DNA from: Thermoleophilaceae bacterium
Lineage (GTDB): Bacteria > Actinomycetota > Thermoleophilia > Solirubrobacterales > Thermoleophilaceae
Direction: 5' to 3'
Length of the DNA: 18,751 bases
Assembly (NCBI GenBank): GCA_013696425.1
Contig: JACCYP010000285.1
Coordinates: 1-18,751 of the forward strand
The notes under the pieces are model-generated. The model was not told the origin of the DNA, made no database searches, and worked only from the letters and a program-made list of their open reading frames with translations. Below are positions 1-7,353 of the stretch, one piece after another. Within the stretch, counting starts at the first letter, position 1; each line of letters opens with the position of its first letter. Both the position numbers and the translations under genes were made by a program.

Positions 1-361
1 CCGCACGGGTGCCGAAGCGAACCGTGCGGGCGGGCTCGAGCTGGATCGCCCGCGCCCTCAGCTCCCCGGCGGCAGGAACCCGCTTGCCAGGGGCGCCGAT
101 CGCATCGAGCCGTGCCATCCCGAATGCACCGGCGCCGAGTGCCACCGCGAGGACTGCAGCGACGAGAGCGTACGAGCGGGAGGTGATCCGGGCGGCCGCG
201 GCAGAGCAGATGGTTGCGCCGGCCACCGCCTCTGACCCGCCCGGTGAGCACGCCAGGCCCGCCACCGCGACCGCCACGAGCAGCAGGTGGGGACGGGCAG
301 CGAGCCATACGCGCGCATCTCTCGCACGGATAGCCGAGCGTGCACCTATCGCTCGGCTCAC
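1..361 (-). CDS. comEC: ComEC/Rec2 DNA-uptake channel, N-terminal part (runs off left edge)
   Basis: The frame opens with GTG at 361 and stays open to the window edge, giving the first 120 residues. The GTG shares four bases with the comEA stop codon (GTGA), a typical sign of translational coupling. The fragment has a basic N-terminus (SRAIGARSAIRARDARVWL), two hydrophobic segments (about residues 23-37 and 65-82) and then a polar soluble stretch beginning near the end of the fragment. This is the usual start of ComEC, the polytopic inner-membrane channel that moves single-stranded DNA into the cell during transformation. The identity rests on the position directly after comEA plus the membrane topology. 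The conserved competence domain and the metallo-beta-lactamase-like domain would lie outside the window, so they cannot be checked here. No ATG start exists upstream in this frame near the stop of comEA. Confidence 0.8.
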   Translation of the reverse strand, partial: MSRAIGARSAIRARDARVWLAARPHLLLVAVAVAGLACSPGGSEAVAGATICSAAAARITSRSYALVAAVLAVALGAGAFGMARLDAIGAPGKRVPAAGELRARAIQLEPARTVRFGTRA

Positions 362-1017
362 GGAGCGAGCGCATCGCGCAGCGCCGCGAAGCGCTTCTCC
401 CCAATCCCCTCCACCGCCTTCAGCTCGCCGACGGACTTGAACCCGCCGCGGGCGTCGCGCTCGCGGACGATCCGCTGGGCGAGCGTCGGCCCGATGCCGT
501 CGAGCGTGTCGAGCTGCTCGACCGTCGCAGTCGCGAGCGAGACCTTGGCGACTCCGGCCGTTCCGGCCGTTCCGGCCGGTACGCCGGACCCGGCCGCTCC
601 GGCCCCCGGCGAGCCGCCCGCCGATCCGCCGGCGCCGCTCGCCAGAGCCGCTCCGCGCCGCGGCACCACGACCTGCTGCCCGTCCTTCACGCGCGCGGCG
701 AGGTTCACCCCGGCGAGATCCGCACGCCCCGTGATCCCGCCTGCCTGCCGCACCGCCATTCCGACGCGGGCGCCGGAGCGGACACGCACCAGCCCTGGCC
801 GGCGGACCTCACCGGCCACCGATACATACGCCGGCGCCGCGCGCCCGTCTCGGTCTCGCTTCCGCCCCGGCGGGCGCTCCCCCGCACCCGGCCCGGAAAC
901 CGACACCTCGGGCGGAGCCGGCCCCTCGCGCCCGCGCAGCATCGCCGCCCCGAGCGCGACCACGAGCACGCCGGCGATGGCCCACGAAGCGAGGCGTGCA
1001 AGGTCGGAGCGCTCCAT
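358..1017 (-). CDS. comEA: ComEA-type DNA-binding competence protein
   Basis: This 219-residue protein binds DNA at the outer face of the membrane and hands it to ComEC. It has one N-terminal membrane helix (about residues 11-27), a polar linker, an SLBB-like domain (about 62-120, including VAGEVRRPGLVRV) and a low-complexity Gly/Ala/Ser linker (124-157). The C-terminal helix-hairpin-helix pair carries the hairpins LDGIGPTLAQRI (172-183) and VEGIGEKRFAAL (202-213). This order (TM, SLBB, HhH) is the usual ComEA plan in Gram-positive bacteria. The start is the ATG at 1017, which places the membrane helix close to the N-terminus. It overlaps comEC by four bases. A large palindrome lies between it and the upstream GAP-family gene, so it may be transcribed separately from that gene. 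Confidence 0.93.
   Translation of the reverse strand: MERSDLARLASWAIAGVLVVALGAAMLRGREGPAPPEVSVSGPGAGERPPGRKRDRDGRAAPAYVSVAGEVRRPGLVRVRSGARVGMAVRQAGGITGRADLAGVNLAARVKDGQQVVVPRRGAALASGAGGSAGGSPGAGAAGSGVPAGTAGTAGVAKVSLATATVEQLDTLDGIGPTLAQRIVRERDARGGFKSVGELKAVEGIGEKRFAALRDALAP
553..579 (-). repeat. Three tandem 9-bp repeats in the ComEA linker
   Basis: The unit tccggccgt (plus strand) occurs three times without gaps; the last copy ends in g. It encodes the AGT-AGT-AG stretch of the flexible linker between the SLBB and HhH domains. The unit length keeps the frame, so copy number can vary without breaking the protein. Confidence 0.8.
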
Positions 1018-1105
1018 GCGGCCGAGGATCGCGCGGTGCGCGTTACCCGTGGGCGACGAGGGTTACGAACTCGCACCACGCTCGCGACGACACCGCAAAC
1101 GCGAC

Positions 1106-1156
1106 GGGGGTGTTCGAGGTTTGGTCGAATAGTTCGACCTTTCCCCGAACACCCCC
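1106..1156. other. 51-bp nested palindrome between the GAP-family gene and comEA
   Basis: Outer arms of 11 bp (1106-1116 and 1146-1156) are perfect inverted copies. Inner arms of 7 bp (GGTCGAA at 1123-1129 and TTCGACC at 1133-1139) are also perfect and flank the 3-nt centre TAG. The 6-nt segments between inner and outer arms are of equal length and can add two G-C pairs. On the minus strand it starts 7 nt after the stop of the GAP-family gene and ends 88 nt before the comEA start. It could be a terminator without a U tract or a large operator for comEA. Confidence 0.75.
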
Positions 1157-1162
1157 TGGCGC

Positions 1163-1819
1163 TCACAGCAGCTTCGGCAGCCCGCTTGCCAGCAGGTAGA
1201 CGGCGAAGGCGAAGCAGATCGCCGCAGCAATGGCCTGGCGATGGGCGGCGAAGAAGCGGTCGAGCGCCGCCATCGCGCTCTCGCCGCGCGCCCCGAGCGC
1301 CGTGACCGTGAGCGGCGGCAGCGCCGCGGGCGCCAGCACGAAACACAGGATCACGGCGATGACCACGGCCTTCGAGCCATCGGACACATCGGCGATGCCG
1401 GTCTCGTGGACCGCGGGGAACATCAGCAGGATGCTCGAGAAGTTGGTGGCCATCAGGACCATGCCGAGGACGAAGGCCTGACCGAGGCGCGGACCGGTGT
1501 GCTCGGCCTTCGCGACCTTCTCCTTCGGAGCGCGGGTGAGTGAGCGCACGCCGAGCACGAGCAGCAGCACGCCGGCGCCGACCTTCACCGCGCCGCCGAT
1601 CTCCGCGTCGTTGCCGTCGGCCGCGTGGGTGGCGCGCACGAGCGTGAGCGCCAGCACCGCGAGCGCCACGGAGACGACGAAGAAACCCGCGACGAATACC
1701 CACGCGCGGCGCAGCGGCGACTGCTTGCCCCCGAGGTTGATCAGCTGCACCGTGAGGACCGCCGGACTGATCGCCGCGCCGATGCAGAGCGGCAGGACCT
1801 TCGCGAGGAGCTCGCCCAT
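1163..1819 (-). CDS. GAP/Sap-family membrane protein (LysE-like transporter fold)
   Basis: The 218-residue protein is almost entirely hydrophobic, with about six membrane segments. The N-terminal segment (LCIGAAISPAVLTVQLINL) and the pattern of two three-helix halves joined by a charged loop (about 95-110, RAPKEKVAKAEHTG) fit the GAP family, related to mycobacterial Sap, a protein involved in moving cell-wall lipids, and more distantly to LysE-type exporters. The substrate cannot be read from the sequence. The ATG at 1819 has a good ribosome binding site (AGGAG, with six bases between it and the ATG). The stop of the upstream membrane-protein gene is 14 bases away, so the two are probably co-transcribed. 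Family assignment is from pattern recognition only. Confidence 0.7.
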   Translation of the reverse strand: MGELLAKVLPLCIGAAISPAVLTVQLINLGGKQSPLRRAWVFVAGFFVVSVALAVLALTLVRATHAADGNDAEIGGAVKVGAGVLLLVLGVRSLTRAPKEKVAKAEHTGPRLGQAFVLGMVLMATNFSSILLMFPAVHETGIADVSDGSKAVVIAVILCFVLAPAALPPLTVTALGARGESAMAALDRFFAAHRQAIAAAICFAFAVYLLASGLPKLL

Positions 1820-1833
1820 CGGTTGCTCCTATG

Positions 1834-2403
1834 TCAGTCGCCCGCGGGTGGCTGCTTGCCGAGCGGCAAGGTGGCGGAGGTGTCCGTGGGCTCCGTCGTT
1901 TCGGCGCGCATCGCGTCACTCTCCGGCCGCCGCACGGCCGTCTCCGGCCGCGAGGCGGGCGGGACCGGGGATGCCGCTTCGCGCTCGGCGGGCTCGCCCG
2001 GCCCCTTGCGGTCGACCGAGACCGCCAGCGAGATGCTCGCCGCGGCCGCAATCCCGCCGAGCAGCATGAGCACCGAGGCGGCGAACGCGAGCCATGCGCC
2101 CTCCTCGAGCCCGGCGCCCTCCGCCGCCGGTGGGCGGTCGATGAGCTGGGAGGCGACGATCACGAACGCGATCGCTCCGAGCACCACCAGCAGGGTCTTC
2201 GGCACGTAGTGAGCGAGGTCGAGCGCGTCGGCGAGCGCCAGCAGCGCGGCGATCGCCACACCCGCAAGCAGCAGGTCCAGCACCTCGAAGGAGGTCCAGG
2301 CGCTGATGCCCGGCTCGAACCAGTCGAGGAACAGGGCGATCAGCAGGATGAGCGCGCCGAGTCCGGCGAGCAGGGGTGCGGCATCGAACCTATTCCGTTC
2401 CAT
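1834..2403 (-). CDS. Four-helix membrane protein of unknown function
   Basis: The 189-residue product has four hydrophobic segments (about 10-28, 43-62, 69-87 and 105-127). A polar, proline- and acid-rich tail without recognisable domains (about 130-189) follows and is probably cytoplasmic. I do not recognise a named family. The ATG at 2403 follows an excellent ribosome binding site (AAGGAGG, seven bases upstream), even though this lies inside the 3' end of the upstream gene: the two genes overlap by 14 bp (2390-2403). It also lies 14 bp before the GAP-family gene. The three minus-strand genes from 3343 to 1163 therefore look like one operon. Confidence 0.75.
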   Translation of the reverse strand: MERNRFDAAPLLAGLGALILLIALFLDWFEPGISAWTSFEVLDLLLAGVAIAALLALADALDLAHYVPKTLLVVLGAIAFVIVASQLIDRPPAAEGAGLEEGAWLAFAASVLMLLGGIAAAASISLAVSVDRKGPGEPAEREAASPVPPASRPETAVRRPESDAMRAETTEPTDTSATLPLGKQPPAGD

Positions 2404-3343
2404 CGTTGCCTCCTTCGTCGCGGCCCCGGGCGAATCCCTCGCGGACCGTACGCCATTGCGGTTCCCACCCGGTGGCCTTCTTGAAACGCAAATTAGACGC
2501 GCCGGGCTGCGCGGTCATCGCATAGACGGCGAACTCACCGGCAGCGATGCGCGCCACGAAGCGGGGGACCCGCATGGGCTTGGGCGCCCCCACGCCCGCC
2601 GCGAACTCCGGCACCCATTCGCGCGCCGCCATCGGCTCGTCGTCGCAGACGTTGAAGATCGCCGGGCCGTCGAGGCCGAGAGCGGCGACTGTGGCCGAGG
2701 CGGCGTCGTCGACGTGCACGAAGGACCAGACGCCCGCCCCGTTGCCGACCACCGGCATCCTGCGCTTGCGCATGAGCGCGGCAAAGGCGCCGTCCGGTGC
2801 ATACGCCGATCCGGGTCCGTAGAAGTAGCCGTAGCGGAGCACCACGCCCCCAGCGCCCGTGACCGACTCCTCGAGCGAGGCGAGCGCCGCCACGGTGCGG
2901 CCGAAGCCGCTCCCGTCGCCGGTGTCCTGGAGGGGGTCCTCCTCCGTGCGCAGCGCCTTGCCGGGCGCGTACGCGAACGCGATGCTCTGCGCGACGATGC
3001 GCGAGGCGCCCGCGGCCCGCGCGGCGTCAACGAGGTTGCGCGTGCCCTCGATCCGCAGGCGGTCGTTGCCCGCCATCTCCTGCTCGTACTTCTTGGGGTT
3101 CATCGCAGCGGGTATGTCGGTGAGCTCGTGCACGACCGCTTCTGGACGCGCTGCGGCCACCGCCGCGGCAAGCCCCTCGCGGTCGAGGGCATCGGCCACC
3201 ACCGGCTCGGCACCAAGCGAGCGCAGCAGCTCGAATTTGGCTTCGGAACGGGTCATTCCGGTGACCTGGTGGCCGGCTTGGACGAGGAGCGGGATCAGCC
3301 TCCGGCCGATCACTCCTGTGGATCCGGCCAGGAAGATGCGCAT
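2390..3343 (-). CDS. Extended-SDR epimerase/dehydratase-like protein with altered active site
   Basis: The 317-residue protein opens with MRIFLAGSTGVIGRRL, whose GxxGxxG motif (residues 7-13) is the NAD(P)-binding turn of extended short-chain dehydrogenases. Asp51, Ser120 and a segment RYGYFYGPG (170-178) match the epimerase/dehydratase fold. The canonical Tyr-x-x-x-Lys pair is missing: the expected YGxTK reads FGRTV (147-151). A YxxxK does occur nearby (Y125-K129) but only five residues after the Ser, too close for the usual geometry. I chose the ATG at 3343 over the ATG at 3352 or frames further upstream because AAGGA lies eight bases before it and the protein then begins at the nucleotide-binding strand. 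It is the first gene of a probable three-gene operon with two membrane proteins. Confidence 0.8.
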   Translation of the reverse strand: MRIFLAGSTGVIGRRLIPLLVQAGHQVTGMTRSEAKFELLRSLGAEPVVADALDREGLAAAVAAARPEAVVHELTDIPAAMNPKKYEQEMAGNDRLRIEGTRNLVDAARAAGASRIVAQSIAFAYAPGKALRTEEDPLQDTGDGSGFGRTVAALASLEESVTGAGGVVLRYGYFYGPGSAYAPDGAFAALMRKRRMPVVGNGAGVWSFVHVDDAASATVAALGLDGPAIFNVCDDEPMAAREWVPEFAAGVGAPKPMRVPRFVARIAAGEFAVYAMTAQPGASNLRFKKATGWEPQWRTVREGFARGRDEGGNDGTE

Positions 3344-3447
3344 GGCAGGCATCCTTGCATCGAACAGGCGTCCAGGGTCGTCCGCCGTTCCTGCCGCCGG
3401 GAGCGCCAAGGGCCGAAGACCGGAACCCGGAAACTCACCACTCCTGC
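3344..3447. other. Short divergent intergenic region
   Basis: This roughly 100-bp region separates the leftward epimerase-like gene from the rightward membrane-protein gene. It should hold promoters for both directions. I see the ribosome binding site of the leftward gene (AAGGA at 3352-3356, minus strand) but no clear -10 or -35 box. An in-frame ATG at 3355 would extend the rightward gene across most of it. Confidence 0.4.
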
Positions 3448-4056
3448 GTGCTCGTCGTGGGGCTCGGCTTCGGCGTGCTGTTCGCCCTCCCGATCCCGGA
3501 CATCGAGGGCAAGTGCCTGCCCGCGGGCGAAGGCTTGGTCCAGTGCGTGATCAACCGTCAGGTGCTTCCGAGCGTCCTTCGGGTGGTCATCGGCTGCGTC
3601 GGCGCTGTCGCCCTCTTCGAGGCATTCTCCGGTGCGCCGGGTCTGTATCACCGCTGGCGGGCCGGAGAGTTCAAGCAGGTCGTGGGCGAGAACCCGCCCT
3701 GGCAGGACGATCCGGTGCTCGTGGCCTCCGTGTGGGGCGCGACCTACGACGACGCGAAGGCCGCCAAGGGCGGCCTGCATTCCACACGCATCGCCCGCAG
3801 GCTTCGCGATCGCAACCCAGACTATGCAGGTGCGCTCGAGAAGGTGCCCGGCGCAGTGCCCGCCGATCTCGAGGAACGCGTCCGGCTCGAGCACGACGCC
3901 CGCGTGGCCGCAGTGGCGCTCACGCTCGACGCGCTCGAGAAGCTCGCTGCGCAGACCCCCCCGCCGCTGAGCGCGCCGCGGCCCTACGCGACCACGAAGT
4001 TCACGAGCTTGCCCGGCACCACGATCGTCTTGCGCACCTCGCCCTCCGCGAGGTAA
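3448..4056 (+). CDS. Two-helix membrane protein of unknown function, overlapping the leuS 3' end
   Basis: With a GTG start at 3448 the product has 202 residues: a first membrane segment (about 2-16), a short loop with two cysteines (C23 and C33), a second membrane segment (about 39-59), and a soluble helical domain rich in Arg, Glu and Ala. I do not recognise the family. Coding is supported by the amphipathic and hydrophobic pattern and by the fact that this strand alone gives a protein-like sequence. The start is uncertain: an ATG at 3355 would add 31 polar residues. The last 73 bp (3984-4056) lie over the end of leuS on the other strand, so the final 23 codons are antisense to leuS. No terminator is visible between the convergent genes. 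Confidence 0.6.
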   Translation: MLVVGLGFGVLFALPIPDIEGKCLPAGEGLVQCVINRQVLPSVLRVVIGCVGAVALFEAFSGAPGLYHRWRAGEFKQVVGENPPWQDDPVLVASVWGATYDDAKAAKGGLHSTRIARRLRDRNPDYAGALEKVPGAVPADLEERVRLEHDARVAAVALTLDALEKLAAQTPPPLSAPRPYATTKFTSLPGTTIVLRTSPSAR

Positions 4057-6401
4057 CCCGCGACCTTCTCCGAATCGCGGGCAAGCTGCTCCTGGTCCTC
4101 CTCGGAGGCCCCGGCCGGCACCGCCACCCGGTCGCGCAGCTTGCCGTTCACCTGCACCACCACCTCGACGGTGTCGGACACGAGCAGCGAGGGGTCGGCC
4201 TCCGGCCAGGGCTCTTCCCACACCCGCGCGCCTGCCACGAGCTCGTAGGCCTCGGAGCCGAGGTGCGGGGCGAACGGGAAGATGAGTGAGGCCGCGGTGG
4301 CGGCGGCGAAGCGCAGCTCGCCGGGCGCGGCGCTCTCGCGCGAGCGGTGCCACTCGTTGACGAGCTCGATCACCGCAGCGATCGACGTGTGAGTGGCGAA
4401 GCGCTCACCGAGGTCGCGTGTGACCTTGTCGATGGCCCAGTGCGCCTTGCGCGTGAGCTCGCCGGGCGATGCGACCTCCTCATCGGGCAGCTCGGACGCC
4501 TCCACCGCGGCGCGCCACAGGCGCGAGAGAAAGCGGTGCAGGCCGTCGATGCCGTCGTCGGACCAGTCGCCGCCCTCGGCCGGATGGCCGACGTAGAGGA
4601 TGTAGCAGCGCGCGGTGTCGGCGCCGTAACGCGCGACGATGTCGCCCGGCGAGACCACGTTGCCCTTCGACTTGGACATCTTCGCGCCCCCACGGGTGAT
4701 CATCCCCTGCGTGAAGAGGTTCGCGAACGGCTCCTGGAAGCCGATCAGGTCCATGTCCGCGAGCGCCTTGGTGAAGAACCGCGCGTACATCAGATGCAGG
4801 ATCGCGTGCTCGACACCCCCGATGTACTGATCGACGGGCATCCAGCCGTCGGCGACGGCGCGGTCCCACGGCGCCTCGTCGTTGAGCGCGTCGCAGTAGC
4901 GCAGGAAGTACCAGGAGGAATCGACGAAGGTGTCCATCGTGTCGGTCTCGCGGCGGGCGTGGCCGCCGCACTCCGGGCAGGTGGTGTTCACCCACTCCTC
5001 GGCAGCGGCGAGCGGTGAGCGGCCCTTCGGCGCGTAGTCCTCGATGTCGGGGAGCTCCACCGGCAGCTGGTCGTCGGGCACGGCCACAATGCCGTGCTGC
5101 TCGCAGTGGACGACCGGGATCGGGCAGCCCCAGTAGCGCTGGCGCGAGAGCAGCCAGTCGCGGAGGCGGTAGTTGACCGAGCGCTCGCCCTTACCCTCCT
5201 CGGCCAGCCAGTCGACGATCTGCTCGAAGGCATCGCGGTTCGGCACGCCGTCGAAGCGGCCGGAGTTCACGAGCGGCCCGTCGGCCGTGAACGGCAGCTC
5301 CTCTCCCCCGCTGGGCTCGACCACCGGCCGGATCTCGACACCGAAGTTCTCGGCGAACTCGAAGTCGCGCGTGTCGTGCGCGGGCACGGCCATGATCGCA
5401 CCGGTGCCGTACTCCATCAGCACGTAGTCGGCCACGTACATCGGGATCTGCTTGCCGTTCACCGGGTTCGTGACGGTGCGCCCCAGCGCGACGCCGGTCT
5501 TCTCCTTGTGCTCGTCGCCGCGCTCCTCCGAGGACTCGGAGAGCGCGCTGTTCAGGTACTCGCGCACCTCGGGGGAGTCGTTCAGCTTCAGCACGTCGGG
5601 GTGCTCGGGGGCGAGCACGAAGAAGGTCGCGCCGAAGAGCGTGTCCGGGCGTGTGGTGAAGACGGGGTAATCGGTGCCGAGCTCCTCGCAGTGGAAGACC
5701 ACCTGCGCGCCCTCGGAGCGGCCGATCCAGTTGCGCTGCATCGTCTTCACGTGCGCCGGCCACTCGATGTGCTCGAGATCGTCGAGGAGGCGGTCGGCGT
5801 AGTCGGTGATCTTGAAGAACCACTGCTCGAGCTGGCGCGACTCGACCTCGGTTCCGCAGCGCTCGCACTTCCCGTCGATCACCTGCTCGTTGGCGAGCAC
5901 CGTCGCGTCGTTGGGACACCAGTTCACGGCGGCGTCCTTGCGGTAGGCGATGCCGCGCTCGAGCATCTTCAGGAAGAGCCACTGGGTCCAGCGGTAGTAG
6001 CGCGGCTCGTGGGTGCCGAACTCGCGCGTCCAGTCGATCGAGATGCCCCAGTCGCGGAACTGCCGGCGGAACTCGGCAATCGAGGCCTCGGTGGACTCGC
6101 GCGGATGCTGGCCGGTGCGGATCGCGTGGTTCTCGGCCGGGAGCCCGAAGGCGTCGTAGCCCATCGGGTGCAGCACCTTCCTGCCGGTGCGGCGGCGGTA
6201 GTGCGCGATCGAGTCGCCGACCGAATAGACCTTCAGGTGGCCGATGTGGGGCTCTCCCGAGGGGTACGGGAGCATCTCGAGGACGTAGGCGGTGTCGGCT
6301 TGGCGCGCGTCGTCGTTGGACACCTCCCAGGTGCCCTCCTCCGCCCAGACCGCCTGCCATTTCGGCTCGATCGACTGCGGGTCGTAGCGCTGCTCGCTCA
6401 T
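3984..6401 (-). CDS. leuS: Leucyl-tRNA synthetase
   Basis: LeuS joins leucine to tRNA-Leu in the cytoplasm. The 805-residue length is normal for the bacterial class Ia enzyme. Visible marks are the HIGH motif at 52-55 (PYPSGEPHIGHLK), a zinc-ribbon-like segment (CPNDATVL...CERCG), and the CP1 editing domain with TTRPDTLFG and the hydrolytic-site segment PAHDTRDFEFA. A second Cys cluster (CPECGG) and the KMSKS motif at 574-578 follow. The anticodon-binding and C-terminal domains complete the protein, which ends in TIVVPGKLVNFVVA. The ATG at 6401 begins with the usual MSEQRYDPQSIEPKWQ. The upstream gap is only 30 bp to a divergent gene. In many actinobacteria leuS lies directly between rsfS and comEA; here both sides carry inserted genes. 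Confidence 0.98.
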   Translation of the reverse strand: MSEQRYDPQSIEPKWQAVWAEEGTWEVSNDDARQADTAYVLEMLPYPSGEPHIGHLKVYSVGDSIAHYRRRTGRKVLHPMGYDAFGLPAENHAIRTGQHPRESTEASIAEFRRQFRDWGISIDWTREFGTHEPRYYRWTQWLFLKMLERGIAYRKDAAVNWCPNDATVLANEQVIDGKCERCGTEVESRQLEQWFFKITDYADRLLDDLEHIEWPAHVKTMQRNWIGRSEGAQVVFHCEELGTDYPVFTTRPDTLFGATFFVLAPEHPDVLKLNDSPEVREYLNSALSESSEERGDEHKEKTGVALGRTVTNPVNGKQIPMYVADYVLMEYGTGAIMAVPAHDTRDFEFAENFGVEIRPVVEPSGGEELPFTADGPLVNSGRFDGVPNRDAFEQIVDWLAEEGKGERSVNYRLRDWLLSRQRYWGCPIPVVHCEQHGIVAVPDDQLPVELPDIEDYAPKGRSPLAAAEEWVNTTCPECGGHARRETDTMDTFVDSSWYFLRYCDALNDEAPWDRAVADGWMPVDQYIGGVEHAILHLMYARFFTKALADMDLIGFQEPFANLFTQGMITRGGAKMSKSKGNVVSPGDIVARYGADTARCYILYVGHPAEGGDWSDDGIDGLHRFLSRLWRAAVEASELPDEEVASPGELTRKAHWAIDKVTRDLGERFATHTSIAAVIELVNEWHRSRESAAPGELRFAAATAASLIFPFAPHLGSEAYELVAGARVWEEPWPEADPSLLVSDTVEVVVQVNGKLRDRVAVPAGASEEDQEQLARDSEKVAGYLAEGEVRKTIVVPGKLVNFVVA

Positions 6402-6411
6402 CGGGACGATG

Positions 6412-6425
6412 AGGTTACGTAGTCT
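6412..6425. promoter_or_regulatory. Back-to-back -10 elements for leuS and the divergent hydrolase gene
   Basis: On the plus strand TAGTCT (6420-6425) sits six bases before the GTG at 6432. On the minus strand TAACCT (6417-6412) sits ten bases before the leuS ATG. Both match the TAnnnT form of a -10 box, and they are centred on the palindrome TACGTA (6416-6421). Neither gene has a clear Shine-Dalgarno sequence, so transcripts would be leaderless or nearly so. Any -35 contacts would lie inside the opposite gene. Confidence 0.45.
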
Positions 6426-6431
6426 CGATCC

Positions 6432-7313
6432 GTGTTCGAGCTACGACGCGCGGGCCGCACCGCCTACTGGCGTGAGGGCGAGGGCGGGTTCCCGCTTCTC
6501 CTGATCCACGGGTGGCCCGAGACCAAGCGGATATGGGCGCGCAACGTCGAGCCGCTCGCCGAGGCCGGCTTCGAGGTGATCGTGCCCGACCTGCGCGGCT
6601 TCGGGGACTCGGGGCCCGCGCCCGACGGCCACTACGACATGGCCGCCTCGGCGCGCGATCTCCACGCGCTCGTGCACGGCGAGCTCGGGCACGAGCGCTG
6701 CGTGGTGGCCGGCGGCGACTATGGCGGCGCGGTCGCCTACGACCTCTCGCTGCGCTTCGAGGGCTTCGTCCCGCGGATGGTGCTCTTCAACACCGTCGTG
6801 CCGATCCTCGGCGATGCGCCGGGGATCGGCGCGGACACCCGGCAGGCGGGCGACTACTTCATCCGCCAGGGCCGCGACGCGGAGGGCCTCGCGGCCGAGC
6901 TCGACACACCGGAGAAGCGGCGCGCATGGGTGGCCGGAATGTACGGCCACCGCTTCTGGGCGGCGCCGGGCGCATTCACGCGCGAGGACGTGGACTTCCA
7001 CACCGAGCCGTTCGCGGACGCCGAGGTGTTCCGCTCCTCGATCGGCCTGTACGAGTCCGCGCTCGGCATGCGCGAGCTCTCGGAGAAGCCGCGCTTCTTC
7101 GAGCCGAACCCCACCCCCACGCTGCTGCTCTACGGGCCCGAGGACCACGTGGTGGCGAGCGACTTTCCCGAGCGGATGGCGGCCGCGCTGCCGGAGGTCG
7201 GCGGGCCCTTCGTGGTGGCGAACGCGGGCCACTTCCTGCAGTGGGAGCGCGCCGAGCTGTTCAACCGTGCGATGCGTCACTTCTGTCTCGACACGGTCCG
7301 GCAGCCGACCTAG
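6432..7313 (+). CDS. Alpha/beta hydrolase of the epoxide hydrolase type
   Basis: The 293-residue protein has the full alpha/beta-hydrolase layout. The oxyanion-hole motif is HGWP (26-29). The nucleophile elbow GGDYGG puts an aspartate at residue 96, as in epoxide hydrolases and haloalkane dehalogenases rather than serine esterases. The likely acid is Asp238 in YGPEDHV and the base is His267 in NAGHFLQWE. HGWP plus an Asp nucleophile favours epoxide hydrolase over dehalogenase. The substrate is unknown. The start is the GTG at 6432; it lies six bases after a -10-like TAGTCT and has no ribosome binding site, which fits leaderless expression. It diverges from leuS and is followed after 40 bp by a membrane-protein gene on the same strand. 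Confidence 0.88.
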   Translation: MFELRRAGRTAYWREGEGGFPLLLIHGWPETKRIWARNVEPLAEAGFEVIVPDLRGFGDSGPAPDGHYDMAASARDLHALVHGELGHERCVVAGGDYGGAVAYDLSLRFEGFVPRMVLFNTVVPILGDAPGIGADTRQAGDYFIRQGRDAEGLAAELDTPEKRRAWVAGMYGHRFWAAPGAFTREDVDFHTEPFADAEVFRSSIGLYESALGMRELSEKPRFFEPNPTPTLLLYGPEDHVVASDFPERMAAALPEVGGPFVVANAGHFLQWERAELFNRAMRHFCLDTVRQPT

Positions 7314-7353
7314 GCTCGCGTGCCAGTTCCTTCAACGCAGGGGAAAGGTCCGA

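Noticed and set aside
1123..1139. Inner arms of the comEA palindrome (TCGAA-N3-TTCGA) as a LexA site
   Set aside because: The GAAC-N4-GTTC core is absent; the half-sites are too close.
3310..4353. Minus-strand open frame across the short plus-strand membrane-protein gene and the leuS end
   Set aside because: Arg-rich, no hydrophobic or domain pattern, and it overlaps leuS in the wrong phase.
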